Assembly (NCBI GenBank): GCA_001872545.1
Contig: MNWN01000018.1
Coordinates: forward strand, 1-51,617
Source of the DNA: Parcubacteria group bacterium CG1_02_58_44
Lineage (GTDB): Bacteria > Patescibacteriota > Patescibacteriia > SG8-24
Direction: 5' to 3'
Length of the DNA: 51,617 nt
In this document: positions 31,597-39,547 of the stretch, piece by piece
Layout of the letters: each line of letters opens with the position of its first letter
Position numbering within the stretch: position 1 is the first letter of the stretch
The notes under the pieces: model-generated
The model's input: the letters and a program-made list of their open reading frames with translations, nothing else
What the model was told of the DNA's origin: nothing
The model's database searches: none
Translations under genes and position numbers: made by a program

Positions 31597-33429
31597 ATGT
31601 CGTCATCCACTCTTTATCGCAAATACCGTCCTCAGGGCTGGTCAGAAGTCGCCGGACAGGAACACGTCAAGGATACGCTCGCCTTCGAGGTATCCTCCGG
31701 CCGGACGGTTCACGCCTACCTTTTTTCCGGTCCGCGCGGGGTGGGCAAGACCACGACCGCCCGTATCTTCGCCAAGGCGATCAACTGTCTGGAGCGCGAG
31801 GACGGATCCGGCGAGCCTTGCGGCCGGTGCGTGGCCTGCCTGGCGGTGACCGAGGGCGGTTCCATGGACATCATCGAGATCGACGCCGCCTCGAACCGCG
31901 GCATCGACAGCGTGCGCGACAACATCATCGACAACGCGCGCTTTTCCCCTTCGCGACTGAAGAACAAGGTCTTCATCGTGGACGAGGTGCATATGCTGAC
32001 GACCGAGGCCTTCAACGCGCTGCTGAAGACGCTCGAGGAGCCGCCGGCGAACGTCGTCTTTCTGTTGGCCACGACCGAGCTGCATAAGGTGCCGGCGACT
32101 ATCGTCTCGCGCTGTCAGAGGTTCGACTTCCGGAAGATACCGGTCGAATCGGTAGTCGATCGGCTGGTCGGCATCTCGGCGAAGGAGGAGATCGAGGTCG
32201 ATCGTGAGGTGCTGCTCGAGATCGCTCGTCGGTCCGAGGGATGCCTGCGCGATGCCGAGGGACTGCTCGGCAAGGTGCTGGCCGCGGCGGACGGCGAGAG
32301 GGTGACGATCGAGTCGGTGCGGGCGGTTCTGCCGCGTTCGGACTGGGAGACGGCCGCATCCTTCGTCGAGGCCTTGCTGGCAGGGGATACGGCAACGGCG
32401 CTGGCCACGGTCGGCGGGATGCTGGATGCGGGATCCGAGCCAGAGCATCTGGCTAACGAGGCATTGGACATCATCCGCAAGACGCTGATCGCCAAGGTAT
32501 CGGGTGACGTCAATTTTCTGCGGGCGGAACTCGACGAGAGTCGTCTGGCGCGCATTTCGTCCTGGATGGGAACGACCACAGTCGGATCGTTGGTGCGGAC
32601 TCTCGAGGTACTGCTCGAAAAACGGCGGGACATGAAGGGAAGTCCCCTTCCTCAGCTGCCGCTCGAGTTGGCTGCAGTGCTGATCTGTCAGGAGGTGAAC
32701 GGTGGTTCGGCTGCGTCTGCGGTCCTTTCGTCGTCCAATTCGGAGTTAGGTGGAACGAAGACCGACGGACGTACGGTAGCGTTGGATACGGTTGCGGCGA
32801 TGAAGCCGGCAGCGGCGAGCGGTGATGCTGGATCCGGGCCGGACGTCGTTTCACGGACTGAGATAGAGATCAAAAAGACCGAATCGAATGAAGTAGAGGC
32901 GAAGGAGGCGGGGGAATCGGAGGAGTCAGCTCTAGATAAGGAGGTGCAGGTTTCGGCACCGGAGCCTTTAGGAGAGAAGGAAGTAGTTATCGAGGCAACG
33001 GCTGTGACCGTCGAGAATGTTGTCGAGGAATCGGTTGAGGATACGGTCACGGCGATCGAGATCGGGTCGGTCAGCGCCAAGTGGGAGGAGATCGTCAAAC
33101 GGGTGTCCGAGGTCAGCCAGTCGCTGTCGCTCCTTATGGGAGCGGTCAGTCCGGTTCGGATGGATGGCAATACCGTGGAGCTGGGGTCATGCTTTCCCTT
33201 TCACCGTGATCGGCTCAATGAGCACAAGACTAGGGACGTGCTGGAGACGGCTTTTTCCGCCGTTTTGGGGCAGAAGCTGCTGGTCCGGGCCGTGACTATT
33301 GAAAGAAAACCCGAGATCGGGCATGATGATGTCGCCGAAGGGGCGATTAAGGAGCAAGTCAGCCCGGTTGAGGCCGCGCCGGCGGTCCAGAAAATCGCCG
33401 AGGCGTTCGGTGGTCGGGTCATCAGTTGA
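31597..33429 (+). CDS. dnaX: DNA polymerase III gamma/tau subunit
   Basis: The 610-residue clamp-loader subunit opens with the classic LYRKYRPQGWSEVAGQEHV. It has Walker A SGPRGVGKTTTARIFAKAINC and the four-Cys zinc module (C..., CGRCVAC). Walker B is FIVDEVHMLTTEAFNALLKTLEEPP, sensor 1 is LLATTELHKVP and the arginine finger is SRCQRF. A long acidic linker (about residues 390-500) leads to a C-terminal domain with SAKWEEIVKRV. The frame is open from an ATG at 31561, but the family normally starts at MSSSTLYRKYRPQ, so I chose 31597. No A-rich slippery site like that of E. coli is seen. Confidence 0.95.
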   Translation: MSSSTLYRKYRPQGWSEVAGQEHVKDTLAFEVSSGRTVHAYLFSGPRGVGKTTTARIFAKAINCLEREDGSGEPCGRCVACLAVTEGGSMDIIEIDAASNRGIDSVRDNIIDNARFSPSRLKNKVFIVDEVHMLTTEAFNALLKTLEEPPANVVFLLATTELHKVPATIVSRCQRFDFRKIPVESVVDRLVGISAKEEIEVDREVLLEIARRSEGCLRDAEGLLGKVLAAADGERVTIESVRAVLPRSDWETAASFVEALLAGDTATALATVGGMLDAGSEPEHLANEALDIIRKTLIAKVSGDVNFLRAELDESRLARISSWMGTTTVGSLVRTLEVLLEKRRDMKGSPLPQLPLELAAVLICQEVNGGSAASAVLSSSNSELGGTKTDGRTVALDTVAAMKPAAASGDAGSGPDVVSRTEIEIKKTESNEVEAKEAGESEESALDKEVQVSAPEPLGEKEVVIEATAVTVENVVEESVEDTVTAIEIGSVSAKWEEIVKRVSEVSQSLSLLMGAVSPVRMDGNTVELGSCFPFHRDRLNEHKTRDVLETAFSAVLGQKLLVRAVTIERKPEIGHDDVAEGAIKEQVSPVEAAPAVQKIAEAFGGRVIS

Positions 33430-33455
33430 GCTTTTGGCTCTGACAAGAAAAACGA

Positions 33456-33529
33456 TGCGGGATCGTCTAATGGTAGGACAACAGACTCTGAATCTGTTTA
33501 TCTAGGTTCGAATCCTAGTCCCGCAGCCA
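33456..33529 (+). tRNA. tRNA-Gln (anticodon CTG)
   Basis: The acceptor stem TGCGGGA/TCCCGCA, the D arm with TCTAATGGTAGGA, the anticodon stem ACAGA/TCTGT with loop CTCTGAA, and the T arm CTAGG-TTCGAAT-CCTAG are all present. CCA is encoded. It marks the start of the accessory-looking stretch to the right. A copy of its 3' end is not seen in the window. Confidence 0.95.
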
Positions 33530-33532
33530 TGC

Positions 33533-33560
33533 AAAACACGACCGGAAACGGTCGTGTTTT
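33533..33560 (+). terminator. Terminator after tRNA-Gln
   Basis: AAAACACGACCG and CGGTCGTGTTTT form a perfect 12-bp stem with a GAAA loop. Confidence 0.85.
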
Positions 33561-33666
33561 GGTATGATGAGATAGTAGGTAAAAGGGGTACGATGGTGAA
33601 TAAAATCTATTGCAAGGACAGATTTAACAATTTTCTATTCATGGCCAAGTTTAGCCCCGCGGAATT

Positions 33667-34071
33667 ATGACCGTTAAAAGAAAGCTTCTCATCACATTTG
33701 GAGTGGTTGTAGCCATTATTTTCGTGTTGCCGTACGTCGTGTCGGGGACGAAAAGAAGTTCGCTTGTCTGTAGGATGAGCGGTGGAAAGCCAGTCAGCGG
33801 AGGCGTGAGCTTTTCCGGCGATTCCGTTATCCTTTGTGCCCGGCCGTATGCTGACGGCGGGAATGCCTGCCGGTCATCGGGCGAATGCGATGGGAGGTGT
33901 GTGATTGGAGAGTGGAAAGACCGGCCAATCTTTCATTTCGATCCGAACTACTACCCAAAGAATGCCGTTGGACATTGCGACTACTACGATCAGCAGCCTA
34001 ACTGCCTTTACAACGTTGAGCTGCTGGGTGACGATAGGGTCCTTCAGGTAGGCTGGTGTATAGTAAGTTAA
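33667..34071 (+). CDS. Small exported Cys-rich protein
   Basis: The 134-residue protein has an N-terminal membrane or signal segment (LLITFGVVVAIIFVLPYVVSG). The outside domain has eight Cys. The stretch ARPYADGGNACRSSGECDGRCV matches the 'DaGkxCxsSxxCxgxC' pattern found in small secreted disulfide-rich proteins. Disulfides are likely, and the role is unknown. The end is followed by the first copy of the repeated 3' tail (34127-34183). Confidence 0.7.
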   Translation: MTVKRKLLITFGVVVAIIFVLPYVVSGTKRSSLVCRMSGGKPVSGGVSFSGDSVILCARPYADGGNACRSSGECDGRCVIGEWKDRPIFHFDPNYYPKNAVGHCDYYDQQPNCLYNVELLGDDRVLQVGWCIVS

Positions 34072-34126
34072 TCACTTTTTGCGGGCAAATTGGTGTAGCT
34101 ACTTGAATTGCGTTTCAAGAGTTTCT

Positions 34127-34183
34127 AGCACGCCCAAGACGGGCAGCTAACAAGAGCAGGTCTCACTGAGGCCTGCTCTTTGC
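34127..34183 (+). repeat. Repeated 3' tail module, copy A
   Basis: CACGCCCAAGACGGGCAGCT is followed by AACAAGAGCAGGTCTC and a terminator hairpin (AAGAGCAGGTC / GCCTGCTCTT). Twenty-six bases around GGGCAGCTAACAAGAGCAGG are identical in copy B. Confidence 0.8.
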
Positions 34184-34233
34184 GAAGACCAAACCCTCGG
34201 CATGAGACCAGGGAGTGTCACTTAGCTCCCTTA

Positions 34234-36132
34234 TTACAACCCAAAGCCGCGGGGAAACAGAGGTGTACTACCATCGGACGTTTGTCCATCAACAGTCATC
34301 GGTAGCTGTTCGATCGTGCGCGGCCACGGCAGCGGTAGCCTGCCGGTGAAGGGGGATGCACCGAAAAGCGCGTCCGCCACGCCCCTTCCTTCGCTTCCGG
34401 GAAGCCACGCTGCGACTGTCGCGTCCCACTTTGAAATTTCGTCCGTCACGATGAGTGGCCTGCCGGAGACGATGATCACGACGACCCTCTTGCTCGTTTT
34501 CTGGAGGCTTGCGATTGCCGCAAGGTCGATATCATCGAGGCGAGGCTGCACATTGTCTCCCCATCCTTCCGCATAAGGCTTTTCGCCGACAATAGCGATT
34601 CCAACATCGGCGAGGTCCTTGTTCGGGAAGTCCCCATTCAGATCGTACTCCACCGTCGTCTGCATGCTGACGGCGGCCCGGATCCCCGCGAGAATGGACG
34701 TCGCTCCAGGTAGCCAGTTCCCGTCGATGCCTTGCCATTCGACTGTCCATCCGCCCGTCTGCCGGCCCACGTTGTCGGCGGCGCTCCCGGCCACTCTTAT
34801 ATGGCGTATATCGGACGACAGGGGCAATGTACGTTTCTGGTTACGGAGCAGGACCAACGAACACGCAACCGTTTCACGGGCCAGTGCGCGATGTTCCGTT
34901 GAACCAACGGTTTCAAGACCAGACCTCGATGCGCCATTGTCGTCGAATAGACCCATCGAGAATTTCGCGCGGAGAATGCGGCGAACGGCGTCATCAACAC
35001 GTGCTTGAGGGATGTCACCGCGAATGACTGCCTTATGCATGTCCGAGACGAAACCCTTGTAATCAAAAGGGAGCATGGCCATATCGATGCCGGCGTTGAT
35101 GGCCGAAACGGTCGAATCATAGCTGTTCCAGGAAATCGCGTACACGCCATACCAGTCGGACACCACGAATCCACGGAAGCCAAGTTCGTCCTTGAGCACG
35201 TCTGTCAGAATATACTCGCTCGCCGAAATGTCGCCTCCTCCCCAGGAGGCTAGTCCGGCCATGACACTCAATATCCCCGCATCGATCGCCGTGCGATACG
35301 GAGGCAGATAGACATCGGTCAGTGTTTCGCTGTCGTCGTTAGATACGACGCCCTGGTCGATACGAAAATCGTCGTTGTCCGATGTTCCCCAGGTCATGCT
35401 TCCCAGTCCGACGTAGTGCTTTGCGGTCGCGAGAACGTCAATCCGTGCGCCTTGTCCGGCGGCCTGCTGTAAGCCCCGTATGTAGGCAGCACCAAGCGTG
35501 CCGGCGCGCATGGGATCGTCTGAAAACGCCTCATAGACCCGTCCCCATCGAATGTCCATCGGAAGATCGAACGTCGGCGAAAAATGCCACCGGATGCCCA
35601 TGGCGGCGGATTCCTCGGCGATCGCGCGCGCGACACGCTCTGTTAGTACGGGATCGTTTGCCGCTCCGAGACCGATGAGATGCGGAAACAGCGTCGCACC
35701 AAGCACGTTCCCATTTCCGTGATTTGCGTCAGTGCCATAGAGTATCGGAATGCCAAGCCGCGTACCGCTGGCCGCGTCGGTGAACTCCGCGACCATATTC
35801 TTCCACCCCTGCGGCGTATTATCGTCCGGTTTTCCACCCGCACCGCTCAGGACTGCGCCGATTCCATAAGCAGCGACGTCTTTTGTGTTCTTAAGACTGT
35901 TCTTTTCCACGAGCGCCATTTGTCCAATCTTCTCCTCGAGTGTCATGTAGCCAAGAAGGTCCTCTACACGCGTTTCGATCGGCAACGACGCATCACGATA
36001 TAGTGCTTCATTTGGTGGGACAGGCGGTGGAGAGGGTGGCGTGAAAAATATCGCCAAAAGCACCGATCCTGTTATCAGGATCATTCCCAACACGGCAAAC
36101 GCAACTCTTTGTCTCCAAGGAGAGGTGAACAT
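34234..36132 (-). CDS. Glycoside hydrolase family 3 beta-glucosidase, membrane-anchored
   Basis: The 632-residue protein has one N-terminal membrane helix (residues 10-31), a Pro-rich linker and the two GH3 domains of exo-beta-glucosidases. The nucleophile is Asp326 in GFVVSDWYGV; substrate-site residues are in LATAKHYVGLG and GTDANHGNGN. The acid/base Glu is likely Glu522 in GEKPYAEGWGDN, the same place as in plant and bacterial ExoP enzymes. It should release glucose from beta-glucans outside the cell. GH3 enzymes of this size are unusual in reduced CPR genomes. It lies in the block after the tRNA and is read against its neighbours, both consistent with gain by transfer. Confidence 0.92.
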   Translation of the reverse strand: MFTSPWRQRVAFAVLGMILITGSVLLAIFFTPPSPPPVPPNEALYRDASLPIETRVEDLLGYMTLEEKIGQMALVEKNSLKNTKDVAAYGIGAVLSGAGGKPDDNTPQGWKNMVAEFTDAASGTRLGIPILYGTDANHGNGNVLGATLFPHLIGLGAANDPVLTERVARAIAEESAAMGIRWHFSPTFDLPMDIRWGRVYEAFSDDPMRAGTLGAAYIRGLQQAAGQGARIDVLATAKHYVGLGSMTWGTSDNDDFRIDQGVVSNDDSETLTDVYLPPYRTAIDAGILSVMAGLASWGGGDISASEYILTDVLKDELGFRGFVVSDWYGVYAISWNSYDSTVSAINAGIDMAMLPFDYKGFVSDMHKAVIRGDIPQARVDDAVRRILRAKFSMGLFDDNGASRSGLETVGSTEHRALARETVACSLVLLRNQKRTLPLSSDIRHIRVAGSAADNVGRQTGGWTVEWQGIDGNWLPGATSILAGIRAAVSMQTTVEYDLNGDFPNKDLADVGIAIVGEKPYAEGWGDNVQPRLDDIDLAAIASLQKTSKRVVVIIVSGRPLIVTDEISKWDATVAAWLPGSEGRGVADALFGASPFTGRLPLPWPRTIEQLPMTVDGQTSDGSTPLFPRGFGL

Positions 36133-36279
36133 ATAGGGTTACTTTAATAGAAGCGTAGCACGTTTAGTTTATTCTTCGTCTTCGTAACTTTTAAAGCGCT
36201 CAAGGCAAAAAGTTACGAAAATCCGAGCCATCAGGCTCGAATTTTAGGCCATAAAACGGAACCGTTTTTTGTGGGCCGT

Positions 36280-36522
36280 TTATCTCAGAATAATTCGTAC
36301 GATCGCGATCAATATGCAGGAACCCAAGAGTGCCACCAGGAAACTGTATATATTGAAGCCACCAACGCCGCTTTTACCCAGGACACTCATTAGGTATCCG
36401 CCGATAAGTGCGCCGATCATGCCGACGATAACGTCGCGAATCAGTCCGCCTTGTGACCCCATGATCATCGATGCCACCCAGCCGACCAGGCCACCGAAGA
36501 ATATCCAAATGATGATTCCCAT
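36280..36522 (-). CDS. GlsB/YeaQ/YmgE-type stress membrane protein
   Basis: The 80-residue protein has three short membrane helices with Gly-rich faces: MGIIIWIFFGGLVGWVASMI, GLIRDVIVGMIGALIGGYLM and a last hydrophobic helix. This is the pattern of the transglycosylase-associated (YeaQ/GlsB) family. These proteins are induced by envelope or salt stress, with unknown mechanism. It lies 4 bp after the upstream YggT-like gene, so both share a transcript. Confidence 0.85.
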   Translation of the reverse strand: MGIIIWIFFGGLVGWVASMIMGSQGGLIRDVIVGMIGALIGGYLMSVLGKSGVGGFNIYSFLVALLGSCILIAIVRIILR

Positions 36523-36526
36523 AGTG

Positions 36527-36910
36527 TCATTTCTTTATCTGCGCGTTTAATTTCGCGGCAGCTTCCGGCGTCGATACTGTCTTTCCGATCAGGATTAGTT
36601 TGATTATTCCTACAGCGACGATCCAATAGACGACCATCGCAAGAAGTGTGGTCCATTCAAAGATGTTGCTAGCAACCGATGAAATACGGAAGACTGCAAG
36701 AAAAGGAGCAGTGAAGATATAGGTGACACCGTAAATAAAAACGCTAAAACCAGCGGATGGATTTGCCCCCATCAATTTTAGTACAAAACGGAAGGCAAGA
36801 AGGACTTCCATTGCGCCGAGTAGGTACCATACGATTTGTGTGCCGCGATACAATGGCTTGGTGCTAGGCGAGTCAGCTGAATTCATTTGGTGTCTCGGGC
36901 AACTATGCAT
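36527..36910 (-). CDS. YggT-like membrane protein
   Basis: The 127-residue protein has about three to four membrane helices. QIVWYLLGAMEVLLAFRFVLK and GANPSAGFSVFIYGVTYIFTAPF in part follow the YggT pattern ('LL..Rf.l...g.np...f...iy..T.pfl.P'). YggT proteins are linked to membrane stress and cell-shape factors in other bacteria. A promoter (36930-36957) lies just upstream. The ATG at 36886 (MNSADSP) is an equally good start. Confidence 0.65.
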   Translation of the reverse strand: MHSCPRHQMNSADSPSTKPLYRGTQIVWYLLGAMEVLLAFRFVLKLMGANPSAGFSVFIYGVTYIFTAPFLAVFRISSVASNIFEWTTLLAMVVYWIVAVGIIKLILIGKTVSTPEAAAKLNAQIKK

Positions 36911-36929
36911 TATTTGAGAGAATTCCCTA

Positions 36930-36957
36930 AGTATACACTAAAAAATGGATTTGTCAG
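36930..36957 (-). promoter_or_regulatory. Promoter of the YggT/GlsB pair
   Basis: On the minus strand CTGACA (36957-36952) and TATACT (36935-36930) are separated by 16 bp. The start is near 36923. Confidence 0.55.
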
Positions 36958-37033
36958 TCTTTGTTGGCTGCTAGGCTTAAAATGATTCAAATGGTATACG
37001 TTGGCTACGTTAACTGGTCAGTTGGTGCGTGTT

Positions 37034-37144
37034 ATGGAACTTCGGTTCGACTCTGGAGTCGACGATATCTCAGTGTCTAATTTAGTTTTGTCTAGGCTTA
37101 ACGGTCGGAATGACCGCAGTTTGATAAACCAGCTCAGAAAATAG
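37034..37144 (+). CDS. Possible 36-residue small protein or gene remnant
   Basis: An ATG at 37034 opens a 36-codon frame (MELRFDSGVDDISV...LINQLRK) ending 16 bp before copy B of the 3' tail module. The other copies all follow the stop codon of a longer gene, so by position this may be a real small gene or the end of a decayed one. No family is recognised, and no Shine-Dalgarno sequence is seen. Confidence 0.3.
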   Translation: MELRFDSGVDDISVSNLVLSRLNGRNDRSLINQLRK

Positions 37145-37160
37145 CGTATTCATTTTAATT

Positions 37161-37222
37161 GTCCCGAACGCATTCAAAACGGGCAGCTAACAAGAGCAGG
37201 TCTCTCCGAGGCCTGTTTCTGC
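37161..37222 (+). repeat. Repeated 3' tail module, copy B
   Basis: CCGAACGCATTCAAAACGGG is followed by GGGCAGCTAACAAGAGCAGG and the hairpin CAGGTCTC-tcc-GAGGCCTG, then TTTCTGC. Confidence 0.8.
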
Positions 37223-37263
37223 AATACTATGATTTTTAGCGTTTTTTTTGTCTGCAAAACCTC

Positions 37264-37397
37264 GGGCCAAGGCCCGGGATTCCTTATGATCCCTTGTCCT
37301 CATGGATTTTTTCGGATGAGACATATTTGGATGCGGACATGAGGACAAGGGACAAATGAAGTATCTCTAGTAAAGATACCCCAGGCCTTGCCCCGGG
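37264..37397. repeat. Nested inverted-repeat element
   Basis: CCCTTGTCCTCATG (37291-37304) is exactly inverted as CATGAGGACAAGGG (37338-37351). Outside them GGGCCAAGGCCCGGG and CCCCAGGCCTTGCCCCGGGG are imperfect inverts, and GTATCT/AGATAC forms a small hairpin within the right half. There is no gene in 37223-37521. It resembles a palindromic mobile element without coding capacity. Confidence 0.6.
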
Positions 37398-37536
37398 GAG
37401 TGTTGTTTGGAGGAGTGGTTTGGGGTCATAGGGTGAAGGCTATAGTTTTTTGTCTCCGTAAAGTACGGGCAAACTATGTGATTTTGTGGCACCCTGATAA
37501 CATAGTTTCGTTTAACGGTCTATGCTGTTTGTCACT

Positions 37537-39415
37537 ATGGGCGCCGAACACGGTCTACAACGCGAATCCAAATCGGAGGAGGAGGTCGGAGCGGAGTCCA
37601 TCATGACTCCTGAACAGAGACGAATGTCCGAGGAACGGGCCGAATTTGATGTTCAGGAACAGCCTCCTTGGGAGGATTTTGAGGAGAATTCAGTTGACGA
37701 GAATTACGAACGTCGGAAGCCGACAGTCGAAGAGAAGGAACGGATGGATCGTACCATGGAGGAGCTTGGTCAACTCATGAGTCAGTCCGATGTCCGCTGG
37801 CAGCTCGATGGGGCCATCAACATTCCGCTCTTATGGCGGAGAATACATTGGTATCCACAAGGACGTCGACATCTCAGTCGAGCCGGATGATCTATCAGCT
37901 CTCGAGGCACATTTGGTCGGTCGGGGATACGGTCTGTTCGAGTCGTTGCCTCGCGACGGCGATGATTCGTCTCGTCGCCTGCGGCGTGTCTCTGCTGATC
38001 GAGTATTGGGCAGCGAATTGAGAGAAAAATTGGCAGTCAATAAGATCGACGGACGGGGCAAGATTATCCCCGGAGGTGACCTAAGCTCCATTGATCTTCA
38101 TGTCATCGGGCGCGATTCGGACGGTCGGGCGTTAGGTAAGAAAGGTACTCCGCTGCCCGAACGTTGGATGACCCCCGAGCGGATTACGGTTGTTGGCGGT
38201 AAGGAAGTTAACATTAGTCATCCGGCTCGCACCCTGTACTACAAATTGCACCAGGGACGCAACTACGATTTTACCGATCTTGATCGGTTGGTAGAGACTG
38301 GAGCGTTATCCGAACAGGACCTTTTCGAGGTCAAGCAAGTGTTGGCTGAAGAGCGTCAGGCCGATTATTCCATGATTGATCGTGCCTTGGCACCGATAGC
38401 CGACCGGTTGGCCGAAGCATCTGACGCAGGGGAGGTTTTTGCGGCGTTTGCCAATTCGCCGACATTCATTGAACACATGACGCCGGAAAAGGAAGAAACT
38501 CTTCGTAAGATAGCCGAGCGACTAGCGATGGCTGAGGATCGTACGCCTGCCGGATTGACCAAAGAAATGATTGCGTTCGCCGGATTGGACCGGCAGCATG
38601 ATCAGCGTCAAATGTGTATCGAACGTCTGATCGGGAAACTGAATGAAAATAAAAAAATGGTGCAGGCACGAAAGGAGATCGGTGAGGTCGGAGGTGAGAA
38701 GAAGACTTTAAGGATTGAAGGTTTTACTGCTGGCCTAGAGAATTTGACTGCCAGTGTTTTGAATAGGCTGCAGGATCGGGAGCATGTACTGCTGGCGATC
38801 AGCGGCAAATCCGGTTCTGGTAAGTCAGAACTGGCCCGGCAGCTCCGTGACCAGTTGGGCGAACAGGGTGTGAAAGCGACTGTGGTCAGCAGCGATGACT
38901 TCTACGACAGTGAAGACCCTCGTCGTCCGCAGGACAAGCATCTTGACCACGAGAGATTGCACGGTCTTTTTCGTGACCTTCAGGCGGGTAAGGCTTCGGG
39001 TAAATATGAACCGTCGTCGGTGATTATTATTGAGGGCCTGCAGACTATCGATGACAAGGTGGTCGGTCAGACACCGGATATGCGTGCGCATGTGGAGACC
39101 GACTTTAGTCAGCGCATGGGACGAAGGTTGGTGCGTGACGAACGGATTGGGTATCGTAATGCCGGTGTTTCGCTCGATATGCTCGCCAAAGTGGCGGTCA
39201 GCAATCCCGAGTTGATTCGAAAGTTCGAGACCGATGTTGATACGGACCATTGCGATTTCGTTATAGAAAACGATCACAAAGAGCCTCATGAACCAGAGAT
39301 TTTTATTCAGAACAATGAGCTTGTTTTTGTTATTGATGGTCAGATGAAGGAATCCCGTCGGCTCAGCCAAGACGAAAAGATGGCAATACTGGCGCTGGGT
39401 TTTGATGAAAGATAA
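37537..39415 (+). pseudogene. Nucleotidyltransferase-P-loop kinase fusion, interrupted by a single-base frameshift
   Basis: Two overlapping frames form one protein. Frame 1 (from ATG 37537 or 37522) gives an acidic N-terminus and ends in the start of a nucleotidyltransferase fold (RWQLDGAINIPL). Skipping one T at about 37831 continues with YGGEYIGIHKDVDISVEPDD, where DVD are the expected metal-binding Asp residues. A helical middle follows, then a uridine-kinase-like domain: Walker A ISGKSGSGKSELARQL, VVSSDDFYDSEDP, IIIEGLQTIDD and RRLVRDERIGYRNAG. The joined product would have about 626 residues. The frameshift may be a mutation, a sequencing error or a +1 recoding event. Substrates are unknown. 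Copy C of the tail module follows. Confidence 0.75.
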
Positions 39416-39424
39416 GGTGGCATC

Positions 39425-39488
39425 GTTCCGAACGCGTCCAAGACGGGCAGTCACGACAGAAAATCGCCCACAACAGGCGGTTTTTTGC
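39425..39488 (+). repeat. Repeated 3' tail module, copy C
   Basis: CCGAACGCGTCCAAGACGGG is conserved, but the hairpin part is different (AATCGCCCACAACAGGCGGTTTTTT), so the conserved head can be joined to an unrelated terminator. Confidence 0.75.
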
Positions 39489-39547
39489 TTGGTTAGGTTA
39501 GTAGCGTATTATCTAGATAAATAATCTTTGACTCTCTTCCGTTAACT

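Noticed and set aside
31597-33429. Programmed frameshift in dnaX producing gamma and tau
   Set aside because: No A-AAA-AAG-type slippery site with a following hairpin is visible; the CAAAAAG near 32871 does not fit the heptamer rule.
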